The notes under the pieces are model-generated. The model ran no database searches. It saw only the letters and a list, made by a program, of their open reading frames with translations, and was not told where the DNA came from. A stretch of DNA of 32,742 nucleotides from Listeria grandensis FSL F6-0971. Lineage in GTDB: Bacteria; Bacillota; Bacilli; Lactobacillales; Listeriaceae. The translations under genes were made by a program, and so were the position numbers. The stretch covers positions 1-32,742 of the forward strand of contig NZ_AODD01000024.1 of NCBI RefSeq assembly GCF_000525835.1, written 5' to 3'. Positions 17,613 through 26,788 of the stretch are shown here, in pieces. The first letter of the stretch is position 1. Each line of letters begins with the position of its first letter.

Positions 17613-19438
17613 TCCCAATCATCCTCCGGTAAATCATTGTATGGCAATGTAAACGAAATCGTTGTTCCTTTGCCACGGTTACGCTCGGCCCAAATCTCGC
17701 CCCCATGTGCTGTAATGACATCGCGCGCAATCGCAAGTCCTAGACCTGTTCCACCCATTTCCCGTGACCTCGCCTTATCCACACGGAAGAACCGATCAAA
17801 CACTTTCGTCAAGTCCTCCTCAGGAATTCCCATACCTTCATCACTAATACTAATCTCTATCTCATCCTCACGCTTGCGCAAGTAGAAACTGATTCTGCCA
17901 CCATCTGGTGAATATTTATTTGCATTCGAGATAATGTTATCCATTACCTGCATAATCTTATCCTCATCAATTTCAATAATAACCGGTTCACGCGTAAAAT
18001 GACGCTTGTACGTAATATCATCCTGCTTCATCATTTCAAACCGATCAATAATATGATTAAAGAAGTCGTTAAAATTCACAAAACTCTTCTCCAAATTCGT
18101 ACGACCGCTGTCCATCCGTGACAGTTTCAAGAGATCATTCACCAAGCGAATCATTCTCTCCGTCTCACTTTGCGTTACTTCTAAGAAACGTGGAGCAATC
18201 TCTTCATCACGCCAAGCCCCATCACTGAGCGCTTCTAGATAACTGCGCATACTGGTGAGTGGCGTCCTGAGCTCATGCGACACATTCGATACAAAGTCGC
18301 GACGTTCCTGATCCACTTTTTCCTGATCGGTAATATCATGCAAAACAGCAATAATCCCGTTGACAAAACCAGTTTCCCGCTGGATTACCGACAAATTAGC
18401 CCGTAATACATACGGTTCCTCAAACGTACTGCGATCCATTGTTAACGGCTCTTCTAGCTCCATCAAATCATCAAATGAATACTCTTCGGAAACTCCGAGT
18501 ACGTCAATGATTGGTTTCCCATTCGCACTTTCATGGGCCGCTTTCAACATTTTCTCAGCTGGCGTATTAATCAAAATCACCTTACCGCGGCGATCCGTTG
18601 CAATCACGCCATCCGTCATATAAGAAAGTACCGACGACAACTTCCGTCGTTCCCCTTCCGTCATCGCTTGCGCCTCTTGCACCCGTTTCGTGAGCGCATT
18701 AAACGACTCCGCCAATTGCCCGATTTCATCCATGCCGTATACTTTTACCTTACGCGTATAGTTTCCACGCGCCATCGCAAAAGCCTGCCGTTTCATATCC
18801 GTAATAGGCTTCGTAATCGTTCGCGACAGTAAAATTCCCAGTATCGCCGTAATAATCATCGCGAGGAGCGTCCCAGTTATGAAAATACTCGTAATACTAT
18901 CAACCTGCTCATAAACCGACTCAATATCCGTAGCCAAATAGATGGCGCCAATAACCTCTCCTTTTGAAGTAATCGGAGAAACATCCACCCAAATTTGCCG
19001 TTTTGGATTTTTCCCCATGAAGATTTTATTTTCGCCATTCCCGCTATTTATTGTATTTTTGATCATCTTATTCGTCGAAACCTGCCCAACAATACCTTGA
19101 TTGTCCACATCCGACGTCCCGATGATCTTCATTTTGTTGTCCACGACTAATACATCTTCAAAATCATTACTACCACGAACGAAATCGAGCAACATAGCTT
19201 GGATGTCGCTCTCGAGTTTCGTCTGGTCATCATTCGTATATTTCAACATCTCTTCACGAACATTATATTCTAGCAAATTCACACTGTTGGTAATCGCTGT
19301 TTTAAAGTTCTTCTCCAACTGATCCTGCAATTCCCGCACAAAATAAGCGCCAATAACCTGCATCGCTACTAAAATAAGCAGTAGATAAATCATTACAAAC
19401 CTAAATTGGACCGATTGAAAAAACTTCATTCTCCGCAT
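17609..19438 (-). CDS. walK: WalK, cell-wall sensor histidine kinase
   Basis: The membrane kinase of the essential WalRK two-component system, which tunes cell-wall hydrolases to growth. 609 residues: first membrane helix about 13-33, an extracellular sensing domain of about 150 residues, second helix about 183-205, a HAMP region, a PAS domain about 265-370, the phosphoacceptor box FVSNVSHELRTPLTS near residue 385, and an ATPase domain with NIISNANKYSPDGG, SDEGMGIPEEDL and GGTGLGLAIARDV. AGGAG precedes ATG 19438 by 9 bases, six bases after walR ends. Length and domains are normal. Confidence 0.96.
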   Translation of the reverse strand: MRRMKFFQSVQFRFVMIYLLLILVAMQVIGAYFVRELQDQLEKNFKTAITNSVNLLEYNVREEMLKYTNDDQTKLESDIQAMLLDFVRGSNDFEDVLVVDNKMKIIGTSDVDNQGIVGQVSTNKMIKNTINSGNGENKIFMGKNPKRQIWVDVSPITSKGEVIGAIYLATDIESVYEQVDSITSIFITGTLLAMIITAILGILLSRTITKPITDMKRQAFAMARGNYTRKVKVYGMDEIGQLAESFNALTKRVQEAQAMTEGERRKLSSVLSYMTDGVIATDRRGKVILINTPAEKMLKAAHESANGKPIIDVLGVSEEYSFDDLMELEEPLTMDRSTFEEPYVLRANLSVIQRETGFVNGIIAVLHDITDQEKVDQERRDFVSNVSHELRTPLTSMRSYLEALSDGAWRDEEIAPRFLEVTQSETERMIRLVNDLLKLSRMDSGRTNLEKSFVNFNDFFNHIIDRFEMMKQDDITYKRHFTREPVIIEIDEDKIMQVMDNIISNANKYSPDGGRISFYLRKREDEIEISISDEGMGIPEEDLTKVFDRFFRVDKARSREMGGTGLGLAIARDVITAHGGEIWAERNRGKGTTISFTLPYNDLPEDDWE

Positions 19439-19444
19439 AATCTT

Positions 19445-20157
19445 CTACTCCTGCTCGGGATTTCGTAAATAATAGCCTACTCCCCGTCGTGTTACAAGCC
19501 ATGCTGGATGACTCGGATTATCCTCGATTTTCTCACGTAAACGACGAACAGTCACATCCACCGTACGTACATCGCCAAAATAATCATAACCCCAAACGGT
19601 CTGTAACAAATGCTCCCGCGTCATGACCTGCCCCATGTGTTTCGCTAAATAATGCAGTAATTCAAATTCACGATGAGTCAGCTCAATCGTCTCACCGCGT
19701 TTCGATGCCACATAAGCATCCGGATGAATAATAAGCGAACCTACCTCCAGTTCGCTATTTTCTTCCGCCTCTGATGTGGCATTCGCAGTTGAACTATGAC
19801 GGCGTAAATTAGCTTAACACGAGCAATCAACTCTCGATTGCTAAATGGTTTTGTCACATAATCATCCGCGCCTAGTTCTAGTCCAAGTACCTTGTCAATT
19901 TCAGAATCCTTGGCCGTCACCATAATAATTGGCATATCATATTTCTTACGTACTTCACGGCACACTTCAATCCCATCGCGACCAGGTAACATAATATCTA
20001 ATAAAATCAAATCAGGTTGGATTTCTTCCACAAGCTCAATCGCCTCATCACCATCATATGCGCAATAAACATCAAAGCCCTCTTTATTCAAATTAAATTT
20101 CACAATATCAGCTATCGGTTTTTCATCATCTACAACCAGAATTTTTTTCTCTGCCAT
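19445..20157 (-). CDS. walR: WalR response regulator; one-base frameshift near 19813
   Basis: DNA-binding partner of WalK. The receiver domain (residues 1-120) has the acidic DD pair, phospho-Asp in LILLDIMLP, conserved Thr in MVTAKD and Lys in VTKPF. The OmpR-type winged helix lies in the 3' part ([18 protein letters not shown] ... [16 protein letters not shown]). As written the first frame stops at 19741 after NRELIARVK. Adding one G near 19813 (AAGC to AAGGC) gives [17 protein letters not shown], exactly as expected, and joins both domains into about 237 residues. Since WalR is essential in nearly all Firmicutes studied, this is most likely a sequencing error. Confidence 0.93.
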
Positions 20158-20427
20158 ATCGTTTTCAGTCCTCCCATTTATAAAATCGCAATTAAAACGA
20201 TCTTCTTTTCATCTTACAGACATATCAAAGTTTTATATTATAGGTCTCAGTGTCTCACATACTCACATTGTGTGCTTACATTCTTAGATGCCATCAGTTA
20301 TGTATGCACGTACTCATTATAGCATATATACTGTTGTTAGGAAAAGTTAGCGTTTTCTAACTAATAACTAATTAAAAAAGGAACCCATATTATAGCCATA
20401 TTGTTAAATTCCGCTTGAATAACCTCA
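20158..20427 (-). promoter_or_regulatory. walR upstream region with promoter and 150-base leader
   Basis: On the minus strand an extended -10 element TGCTATAAT (TATAAT at 20316-20321) is the best promoter; its -35 is weak (TTCCTA at 17 bases). A second TATAAT lies at 20237-20242 without a -35. The leader carries related GTGAG/GTGAGAC stretches near 20245-20270. A small GTTAG/CTAAC hairpin lies at 20346-20361. No gene is seen in this gap. Confidence 0.5.
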
Positions 20428-20462
20428 CAAAAAAAGTTAACTAGCGCTGAGACTAGTAACTC
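20428..20462 (-). terminator. Terminator after prs
   Basis: AGTTACTAG and CTAGTTAACT pair on the minus strand (arms 20435-20444 and 20453-20461) and are followed by T7. It separates prs from the wal cluster. Confidence 0.85.
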
Positions 20463-20476
20463 TTTATTATTCCTAT

Positions 20477-21433
20477 TTAATCAAAAAGCGGACTCACTGA
20501 TTCATTCTTGTGTACACGAACAATTGCTTCGCCAAGTAATGGTCCCACTGATAATTGTTCAATTTTATCGATCCACTTGTCTTCTGGTAGTACAAGTGAA
20601 TTGGTAACGATCAACTTCTCAATCGCTGAGTTGTTGATACGTTCTATCGCTGGCCCAGATAAGACGGGGTGCGAGCAACATGCATATACTTTCGTTGCTC
20701 CGCTCTCAATCAAAGCGTTCGCAGCAAGCGTGATCGTCCCTGCGGTATCAATAATATCATCAATTAAAATAGCTACCTTACCTTCCACATTACCCACGAT
20801 GTTCATTACTTCAGCCACGTTGGGACGCGGGCGACGTTTATCAATAATGGCAATGGGCGCTTTTAAACGATCTGCCATTTTGCGGGCTCTCGTCACACCA
20901 CCATGGTCTGGCGATACAACAACCAAATCTTCGTCGATATGGTGCGAGCTGAAATAGTTGGATAACAAACGAACTGCGTTCAAGTGATCAATCGGAATAT
21001 CAAAGAAACCTTGAATTTGTGGTGCATGAAGGTCTAGTGTAATCATGCGTGTAGCTCCTGCTTTTTCAATCAGATTCGCTACGAGTTTTGCCGTAATCGG
21101 CTCACGGCTGCGCGCTTTACGGTCTTGACGAGCATAACCATAATACGGCATCACAATATTAATTGTTTTTGCTGAAGCTCTCTTAAGTGCATCAATCATG
21201 ATCAAAAGTTCCATCAGATTTTGGTTTACTGGAAAACCAGTGGATTGTACGACATAGACATGACAACCACGGATACTTTCTTCAATATTAATCTGAATTT
21301 CGCCATCACTAAAATGGGTCACGCTGGACTTCCCTAAATTAATTCCTGCCACTTCCGCGATTTCCGCCGCTAGTGCTTGGTTGGAATTCAAAGAGAAAAT
21401 TTTTAACTTCGGATCAAAATAATCGTTAGACAT
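20477..21433 (-). CDS. prs: Ribose-phosphate pyrophosphokinase (PRPP synthase)
   Basis: Makes PRPP from ribose 5-phosphate and ATP for nucleotide, histidine and tryptophan synthesis. 318 residues, the normal length. Family motifs: [20 protein letters not shown], the metal site [24 protein letters not shown], and the PRPP-binding loop [13 protein letters not shown]. The frame opens at 21541, but ATG 21433 ([13 protein letters not shown]) has GGAGG 7 bases upstream and fits the family start. It follows glmU, as in Bacillus and Listeria. Confidence 0.96.
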   Translation of the reverse strand: MSNDYFDPKLKIFSLNSNQALAAEIAEVAGINLGKSSVTHFSDGEIQINIEESIRGCHVYVVQSTGFPVNQNLMELLIMIDALKRASAKTINIVMPYYGYARQDRKARSREPITAKLVANLIEKAGATRMITLDLHAPQIQGFFDIPIDHLNAVRLLSNYFSSHHIDEDLVVVSPDHGGVTRARKMADRLKAPIAIIDKRRPRPNVAEVMNIVGNVEGKVAILIDDIIDTAGTITLAANALIESGATKVYACCSHPVLSGPAIERINNSAIEKLIVTNSLVLPEDKWIDKIEQLSVGPLLGEAIVRVHKNESVSPLFD

Positions 21434-21524
21434 AATCAGCCTCCACATAGATTTTATATAATTTTTTAGTTCATAGATTGTTTTGGAGCTGTTTTTTAGA
21501 ACGCACAACTCCATATGCAAAGGA

Positions 21525-22955
21525 TCAAAAAATGCGTTCAATATCCCTTTTTGTATAAAATTTAATGTTGTTAAAACTTCTTACTTCCCAAAATTTAATT
21601 TTTTTTGCATAACCTTCTTTATTTTCCTGTTTCACACGGGAGATTGCTAAGGCATCTTCTGGCACGTCTTTTGTAACCGTCGTGCCCGCTGCAACGAACG
21701 CACGATTGCCAACTTTTACTGGTGCTACCAAATTAGAATTGCAACCAATAAAGACATCATCGCCAATAATCGTTTTCGCTTTATTTTTACCATCATAGTT
21801 TACAGCAATGGAGCCGCAACCAATGTTAACATTTTCACCAATTTCCGCGTCACCCATATAAATAAAATGCGGGATCTTCGAATTCTTGCCGATTGTCGCT
21901 TTCTTCGTTTCTACAAAATTACCGATTTTCACGCCTTCGCTGATCTCAGATTCAGGGCGCAGATGCGAATAAGGACCTACCTGTACATCATCGCCAACTT
22001 TGCTATCATAGATAGAAGAATGCCTTACTTCCACACGTTCCCCTAAAATAGCATTATCCAGTACGCTAGCTCCGGTGATCTCACAATCCGCACCAATAAC
22101 TGTTTTACCGTGAATCGCCACATTCGGTCCAATGATCGTATCTTGGCCAATTTCAACGTCCACATCGATATATGTGTTAGCTGGATCAATCAAAGTTACG
22201 CCATTTCGCATGTGTTTCTCATTGATTCGGTGACGCATAATTTCTTGCGCTTCCGCCAAAGCAACGCGGTCATTAACGCCAAGCGATTCCTTCGCGTTTT
22301 CCATTCGGTAAGCTGCAACCACTTCATCTTCATCTTTTAAAATTTTGATCACGTCTGGTAAATAGTATTCACCTTGCGCATTCTCATTCGAAACTTTCGC
22401 GAGCGCCTCAAATAACGCTTGGTTATCAAAGCAATAAGTCCCTGTGTTGATTTCATTCACGCGTTGCTCTTTTTCTGAAGCATCTTTTTGCTCAACAATT
22501 TTTTCTACAATGCCAAGGTCATCACGAATAATCCGTCCATACCCAGCTGGATTGTCTAAAACAGTTGTTAAAATAGTTGCTTTCGCGCGCTTTTCATGAT
22601 GGTATTTCATAAGAGCTTCCATCGTATGCCCTTGAATAAGCGGTGTATCACCGCATACAACAAGCGTTACGCCTTCTTTGTCACCTAGTACCTCTTTCGC
22701 TTGTAAAACAGCGTGGGCGGTCCCCAGTTGCTCTTCTTGCAACGCAAACACACTTCTATTTTGCAAATGGGTCTGCACTTGTTCCGCACCGTGTCCAACA
22801 ATTGTCACAATTTCTTCAGGCTCAAGTTGGCTAATTTGGTCTACCACATGCTCTACCATCGGCTTCCCACATACCGGATGCAAAACCTTATAAAGCTTCG
22901 ACTTCATTCTTGTACCTTGCCCAGCCGCTAACACAACCGCATATCTATTCATCAT
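21525..22955 (-). CDS. glmU: GlmU, bifunctional UDP-GlcNAc synthesis enzyme; C-terminus altered by a homopolymer
   Basis: Acetylates glucosamine 1-phosphate and couples it to UTP to make UDP-GlcNAc for peptidoglycan and teichoic acids. The N-terminal uridyltransferase starts with [13 protein letters not shown]. The C-terminal half is a left-handed beta-helix of hexapeptide repeats, with the acetyltransferase site near [13 protein letters not shown] 22955 has GGAGGG about 8 bases upstream. As written the protein ends with an unusual 24-residue tail to 21525. Reading A7 instead of A8 at 21599-21606 gives YAKKLNFGK and a stop at 21581, making 457 residues, the expected length. The extra base is probably an error and only the very end is affected. 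Confidence 0.95.
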   Translation of the reverse strand: MMNRYAVVLAAGQGTRMKSKLYKVLHPVCGKPMVEHVVDQISQLEPEEIVTIVGHGAEQVQTHLQNRSVFALQEEQLGTAHAVLQAKEVLGDKEGVTLVVCGDTPLIQGHTMEALMKYHHEKRAKATILTTVLDNPAGYGRIIRDDLGIVEKIVEQKDASEKEQRVNEINTGTYCFDNQALFEALAKVSNENAQGEYYLPDVIKILKDEDEVVAAYRMENAKESLGVNDRVALAEAQEIMRHRINEKHMRNGVTLIDPANTYIDVDVEIGQDTIIGPNVAIHGKTVIGADCEITGASVLDNAILGERVEVRHSSIYDSKVGDDVQVGPYSHLRPESEISEGVKIGNFVETKKATIGKNSKIPHFIYMGDAEIGENVNIGCGSIAVNYDGKNKAKTIIGDDVFIGCNSNLVAPVKVGNRAFVAAGTTVTKDVPEDALAISRVKQENKEGYAKKIKFWEVRSFNNIKFYTKRDIERIF

Positions 22956-22994
22956 TGACAAGACCCTCCAATTATCCACTATTCTTCATAATGA

Positions 22995-23023
22995 ATAATA
23001 CCGTAAATAAAGCTTTTTTTCAA
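22995..23023 (-). promoter_or_regulatory. glmU-prs promoter
   Basis: TTGAAA (23018-23023), a 17-base spacer and TATTAT (22995-23000) on the minus strand, about 40 bases before the glmU start. The rest of 23024-23229 is AT-rich and shows no gene. Confidence 0.75.
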
Positions 23024-23229
23024 GATGTAAATGGACCGAGTAAAAATTTGTACTAATTGATGCTAGCAATCTATCATTCTCAAACAGAAGTTTAACTATG
23101 TATGAAAAGATACACCTTGCCATTTAAGACATATCTTCCTTAATCCTATCTACCACTCCTCAATTGAATTAACAAATTATTCCGTCATAATTTTGTCTAA
23201 ACCCTAGAGAACCTTTTCACACAAAATAA

Positions 23230-23277
23230 GCAGAAAATCACGCGTCTCATTTCTTTCAGGTAGAACGTGAATTCTGC
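23230..23277 (-). terminator. Second stem-loop behind spoVG
   Basis: GCAGAA..TCACG (23230-) pairs with CGTGAATTCTGC (to 23277) over about 12 bp with a small mismatch. On the minus strand it is followed by TTATTTTG. It lies 12 bases past the main spoVG terminator and may act as a back-up. Confidence 0.45.
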
Positions 23278-23288
23278 TAAACATACAT

Positions 23289-23318
23289 AAAAAAACAACC
23301 AGCATGCCGCTGGTTGTT
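23289..23318 (-). terminator. Terminator after spoVG
   Basis: AACAACCAGC (23294-23303) pairs perfectly with GCTGGTTGTT (23309-23318) around a 5-base loop, followed by T7 on the minus strand. Confidence 0.93.
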
Positions 23319-23333
23319 TGGATTATATCATTA

Positions 23334-23645
23334 TTATTCAGCAGTGACTTCTTCTACTGCTACGTCTTCTGAAACAGCGCTAGATTCTTCTTCGCCTACG
23401 CGAACGTATTCAGCTAGCACTACCTCTTGGATTTTTCCACGAGTATCAGAATTGATTGGGTGGGCGATATCACGGAATTCACCGTCAACGCCACGTTTAC
23501 TTGGCATTGCTACGAATAAACCGTTGTTGCCGTCGATGACACGAATATCATGAACAACAAATTCCTCATCTAAAGTTATAGAAGCAATAGCTCTCATTCT
23601 TCCATCAGTTTCTACACGACGTAATCTCACATCAGTTACTTGCAT
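23334..23645 (-). CDS. spoVG: SpoVG-family RNA-binding regulator, downstream copy
   Basis: 103 residues. The SpoVG core occupies residues 1-82 ([43 protein letters not shown]), with an acidic, variable tail rich in Glu and Val. In Listeria and staphylococci SpoVG proteins bind nucleic acids and influence virulence, stress and carbon control; Listeria does not sporulate. It is one of two tandem copies, as in L. monocytogenes, 138 bases behind the other, and ends in a strong terminator. Confidence 0.95.
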   Translation of the reverse strand: MQVTDVRLRRVETDGRMRAIASITLDEEFVVHDIRVIDGNNGLFVAMPSKRGVDGEFRDIAHPINSDTRGKIQEVVLAEYVRVGEEESSAVSEDVAVEEVTAE

Positions 23646-23783
23646 TATTAGTCACTCCTTATCCCATTTTGTCTTCTCATAGTTCTTCGGGTTATTTCAT
23701 CTTGTTATTTGGGACAAACTTGGTTTCCCTTTAGATCCGCTATTTACAACAAGTATCCACCCAGCTCCTATAAAAAGTAGTGT

Positions 23784-24098
23784 TTATTCTTCATTTCCTT
23801 CTTCTTCTGTTCCGGCAGCAACCTCAGCATCCTCACTAACAACTTCGTCAGCTTCTGCATAAGCAACTAAAACAGCGTCCTGAATTTTAGCACGAGTATC
23901 CGAATTAATTGGGTGTGCGATGTCACGAAACTCTCCATCAGGAGTACGTTTACTAGGCATTGCTACAAATAATCCGTCATTACCATCAATCACGCGAATG
24001 TCGTGTACTACGAATTCACCGTCAATAGTAATTGAAGAAATAGCTTTCATTCTTCCATCAGTCTCAACTCGACGTAATCTCACATCTGTAATTTCCAT
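23784..24098 (-). CDS. spoVG: SpoVG-family RNA-binding regulator, upstream copy
   Basis: 104 residues. The core differs from the downstream copy at about 14 of the first 81 positions and the acidic tail ([19 protein letters not shown]) is largely different. The open frame reaches 24152, but ATG 24098 ([10 protein letters not shown]) has AGGTGG 9 bases upstream and matches the family start. Two diverged SpoVG copies suggest different targets or partners; that is inference. It is first in the operon, behind the promoter at 24273-24301. Confidence 0.95.
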   Translation of the reverse strand: MEITDVRLRRVETDGRMKAISSITIDGEFVVHDIRVIDGNDGLFVAMPSKRTPDGEFRDIAHPINSDTRAKIQDAVLVAYAEADEVVSEDAEVAAGTEEEGNEE

Positions 24099-24129
24099 TT
24101 TCTTCACCACCTTAGCTCTTGTTGACATG

Positions 24130-24189
24130 CTACTTGCCTGCTGGGCACGCACGCAACATCATAAAGATAACACTAGAGAATTGTTCCAT
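24130..24189 (-). CDS. Possible 19-codon leader ORF before spoVG
   Basis: ATG 24189 with GGGAGA about 8 bases upstream opens a frame [19 protein letters not shown] to a TAG at 24130. It lies within the predicted spoVG leader, 31 bases before the gene start. There is no other support; a chance frame is quite possible. Confidence 0.2.
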   Translation of the reverse strand: MEQFSSVIFMMLRACPAGK

Positions 24190-24272
24190 CGACGTTTCTC
24201 CCATACAACAAGCAATCGTAAAAGTCACTCGTCGTTCCCAAAAAGGAAAGCCCAGAATTTTTCTCTAACAAC

Positions 24273-24301
24273 ATCATAATAAAAAAAGCTAAATTTGACA
24301 A
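24273..24301 (-). promoter_or_regulatory. spoVG operon promoter
   Basis: TTGTCA (24296-24301), 17 bases, TATGAT (24273-24278) on the minus strand, giving a leader of about 165 bases. A further TATAAT at about 24332 lacks a proper -35. Confidence 0.6.
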
Positions 24302-24837
24302 CTTTGTGACTTCGTACATAAAAATAGTGATTATAAGACATTTTTTATTGACAAAAATGAATTGTTTTAAATAACGTTTTTATTGTACACTAAATTAAAC
24401 CATTATTTATATGCATCCCCTTAACCTGCATTGAAACTACACTTTCCTTATTTATTAACTTGTTTTATAAGCCTTTTCAAGATAACCAAATTTAATTATC
24501 CATCAAAATAAGACGGTTTTTTTGTGTACAAAACAACCTATGCATTCAAGCTTTTACCCATATTTTTGCACATTGTTTTTTAATCTTTTTTACAAAATAA
24601 GCGGAATTATGACAAAGCTAGCCTAACCATTATAATACATGTGAAAGATTGGTATAATACAATTTCCAGTACAATAACATACTATTAGGCAAATGATATC
24701 AGTCAATATAGGCACTAATCTCATCACAATTATGACAAACAGATTAAAAATATATGACAACCCATTTTATCTCTAAAATCTGACCTTTTGCATCAAAAAA
24801 TGTATTTTTTGTCATAATCTTTAAAAGCTACATAATA
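24302..24837. other. AT-rich intergenic region with repeated TTATGACA motif and a possible plus-strand promoter
   Basis: No protein gene is visible. The 12-mer AATTATGACAAA occurs at 24605-24616 and 24728-24739, TATGACAA at 24753-24760, and an inverted TTTGTCATAAT at 24808-24818. A plus-strand promoter is possible (ATGACA 24609-24614, 16 bases, TATAAT 24631-24636), with the terminator at 24838-24873 downstream, which would give an RNA of about 230 bases. Whether it is transcribed is unknown. Confidence 0.35.
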
Positions 24838-24873
24838 AAAAAAGAGGATTTTTTTACATAAAATCCTCTTTTT
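24838..24873. terminator. Terminator after the ABC exporter genes
   Basis: AAAAAGAGGATTTT pairs with AAAATCCTCTTTTT. The minus-strand tail is T7 and the plus-strand tail T5, so it can work both ways. Confidence 0.88.
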
Positions 24874-24880
24874 CTTGCTA

Positions 24881-26074
24881 TTATTCTGATCGTAATGCAT
24901 CAATTGGTCGTAATTTCGACGCTTTATTCGCTGGTGTAATACCGAATATAACACCGATAAGCATCGAAAATAGGAAAGCTCCAATGATTGTTGGCGCCGT
25001 TATGCCTGATGGTATTCCCGCAAGCGATCCAAAAGCAAGTGCTCCTGATACACCTATTGCAATACCTACCAAACCTCCAACGACACTTATAACAATGGAT
25101 TCAATCAAGAACTGGGTCAGAATATCTCGTTTTTTCGCCCCTAGTGCTTTTCGAATACCAATTTCTCGTGTTCTTTCGGATACGGAAACAAGCATGATAT
25201 TCATAATTCCAATACCACCGACAACTAGCGAGATACCCGCAATGGCCCCAAGCGCCGTTGTCAAAGTAGAGCTGATCGTATCAAAGGCATTCAAAATCTC
25301 TTGCTGATTAATCACTTGATACGGTGCTGTTTCTCCGCTCGCCGAGTCTGCCTCATTATAGTTAAAATGAATGGACAGGCGTGATTCTAGCGTATTAACA
25401 ACCCGATCCACATCCTCCGCTGTGTCTGTTTCGACGTAGAAAGTCCGAACGTTCGTATCTTTTAGTAAACGCTGTGCCGCGGATAACGGGACAAATATTT
25501 GATCATCACTAGAGCCCATCATGGATGCACCTTTTTCCTTAAGTACACCGACGACTTTGTACGGCATACCGTTAACACGGATATATTCACCGATAGGATC
25601 AGAAAAGCCAAACAAATCACTGGCTACATTCGGTCCAATAACCGCGATTTTCTGACCGTACTCCACATCAATTGGAAGCAAGAATCGACCGGCATCCAGT
25701 TTCAGCCCTCGAGCATCTTTATACTGCTCATTTGTACCGATCAGTTTCAAGTCCTTCGATTTGTAATCAAACGTTGCTTTGACCTGTCCTGAGAGTTCTG
25801 GAGAAATACTTTTGACACCATCGATATTCTTGTATTTCAAGACGTCATCGTATGTGAACTTATCATTTGGATTCGTTGACGTATTCATGACTGTCACCAA
25901 ATTAGAACCGAGGTCACCCATCTGGCTGTTTACCTGATCTGTCACACCTTTACCAAGGGAGACGAGCAGGATAACCGACGAAACACCGATAATAATTCCG
26001 AGCATCGTCAAAAAAGAACGCATCTTACTTGTTTTTAGTTGTTTCCAAGCCATTTTCATACTTTGGAGGATCAT
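24881..26074 (-). CDS. MacB-type ABC exporter, permease subunit
   Basis: 397 residues of the FtsX/MacB type: N-terminal membrane helix in MRSFLTMLGIIIGVSSVILL, an extracellular domain of about 230 residues, then three C-terminal helices with the family signature SVSERTREIGIRKALGAKKRDI. Such transporters expel antimicrobial peptides or other amphipathic molecules, or move lipids and peptides; the substrate is unknown. The start overlaps the ATPase stop by four bases (ATGA). It ends in a terminator. Confidence 0.92.
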   Translation of the reverse strand: MILQSMKMAWKQLKTSKMRSFLTMLGIIIGVSSVILLVSLGKGVTDQVNSQMGDLGSNLVTVMNTSTNPNDKFTYDDVLKYKNIDGVKSISPELSGQVKATFDYKSKDLKLIGTNEQYKDARGLKLDAGRFLLPIDVEYGQKIAVIGPNVASDLFGFSDPIGEYIRVNGMPYKVVGVLKEKGASMMGSSDDQIFVPLSAAQRLLKDTNVRTFYVETDTAEDVDRVVNTLESRLSIHFNYNEADSASGETAPYQVINQQEILNAFDTISSTLTTALGAIAGISLVVGGIGIMNIMLVSVSERTREIGIRKALGAKKRDILTQFLIESIVISVVGGLVGIAIGVSGALAFGSLAGIPSGITAPTIIGAFLFSMLIGVIFGITPANKASKLRPIDALRSE

Positions 26075-26760
26075 TGCGTTACCCCCTCATTGAAAAGTTG
26101 ACCATCTTGAATCCGAATCGTTCTCGTACCATAATTCGCGATATCAAGATCATGCGTGATCATAACGATCGTATTGCCAGCACGATTTAGTTCTTGCAAA
26201 ATCGCCATGACTTCTTTTCCCGTTTTGGAATCGAGTGCTCCTGTTGGTTCATCGGCCAACAAAATTTGCGGATTTGCTGCAAGTGCACGAGCTATTGCTA
26301 CACGTTGCTGCTGTCCTCCAGAAAGTTGTGTCGGTAGATTTTGTTTCTTATCCGTTAAACCGACTTTATTCAAACAATCCAGCGCAATCTCTTGTCTTTT
26401 ATTCACGTTCATACCGCCGTAGATCAACGGTAATTCCACGTTCTCTAAAGCTGATAGTTTCGTCAACAAATTAAATTGTTGAAAAATGAAACCAATTTTC
26501 TTATTGCGAATCGCTGATAATTTGTTATCATTTAGCGTTGCCACATCGACACCATCTAAATGATACTGACCAGAGTCTGGCACATCTAAGCAACCAATCA
26601 TATTCATCAAGGTCGACTTACCAGAGCCAGAAGGTCCTACAATCGCCAAAAATTCGCCTTTTTCAACGGCTAGCGTCACATTATCTAATGCTTTAAATGT
26701 CTCACCACCGAGCGTGTATGTTTTTGTCAAATTTTTCATATCAATAAGCGGACTCATCAC
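26071..26760 (-). CDS. MacB-type ABC exporter, ATP-binding subunit
   Basis: 229 residues, a complete nucleotide-binding domain: Walker A GPSGSGKST, Q-loop FQQFNLL, signature LSGGQQQR, Walker B ILLADEPTGALDS and the switch His in MITHD. It is of the LolD/MacB type. A GTG at 26760 and an ATG at 26757 are both possible starts. Upstream lies AAGGAGGTGATC (26763-26774), complementary over 12 bases to the 16S rRNA 3' end, an unusually strong ribosome binding site. It sits between adaptor and permease in one operon. Confidence 0.95.
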   Translation of the reverse strand: MMSPLIDMKNLTKTYTLGGETFKALDNVTLAVEKGEFLAIVGPSGSGKSTLMNMIGCLDVPDSGQYHLDGVDVATLNDNKLSAIRNKKIGFIFQQFNLLTKLSALENVELPLIYGGMNVNKRQEIALDCLNKVGLTDKKQNLPTQLSGGQQQRVAIARALAANPQILLADEPTGALDSKTGKEVMAILQELNRAGNTIVMITHDLDIANYGTRTIRIQDGQLFNEGVTQ

Positions 26761-26762
26761 GT

Positions 26763-26774
26763 GATCACCTCCTT
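26763..26774 (-). promoter_or_regulatory. Extended Shine-Dalgarno sequence of the ABC ATPase gene
   Basis: AAGGAGGTGATC matches the anti-Shine-Dalgarno end of 16S rRNA at all 12 positions. The GGAGG core is 7 bases from GTG 26760 and 10 from ATG 26757. Confidence 0.8.
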
Positions 26775-26788
26775 GTTTGGTCTAGTTT

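Noticed and set aside
20017-20322. Plus-strand frame of about 100 codons over the walR start and leader
   Set aside because: It is antisense to the receiver domain, low in complexity, and has no Shine-Dalgarno sequence.
20428-20476. Remnants of prfA, plcA or hly behind prs
   Set aside because: Only a terminator and the walR leader are found; no coding trace of the virulence cluster is visible.
21433-21541. Upstream extension of prs overlapping the end of glmU
   Set aside because: The overlap arises from the glmU frame error; the family start at 21433 has a good ribosome binding site.
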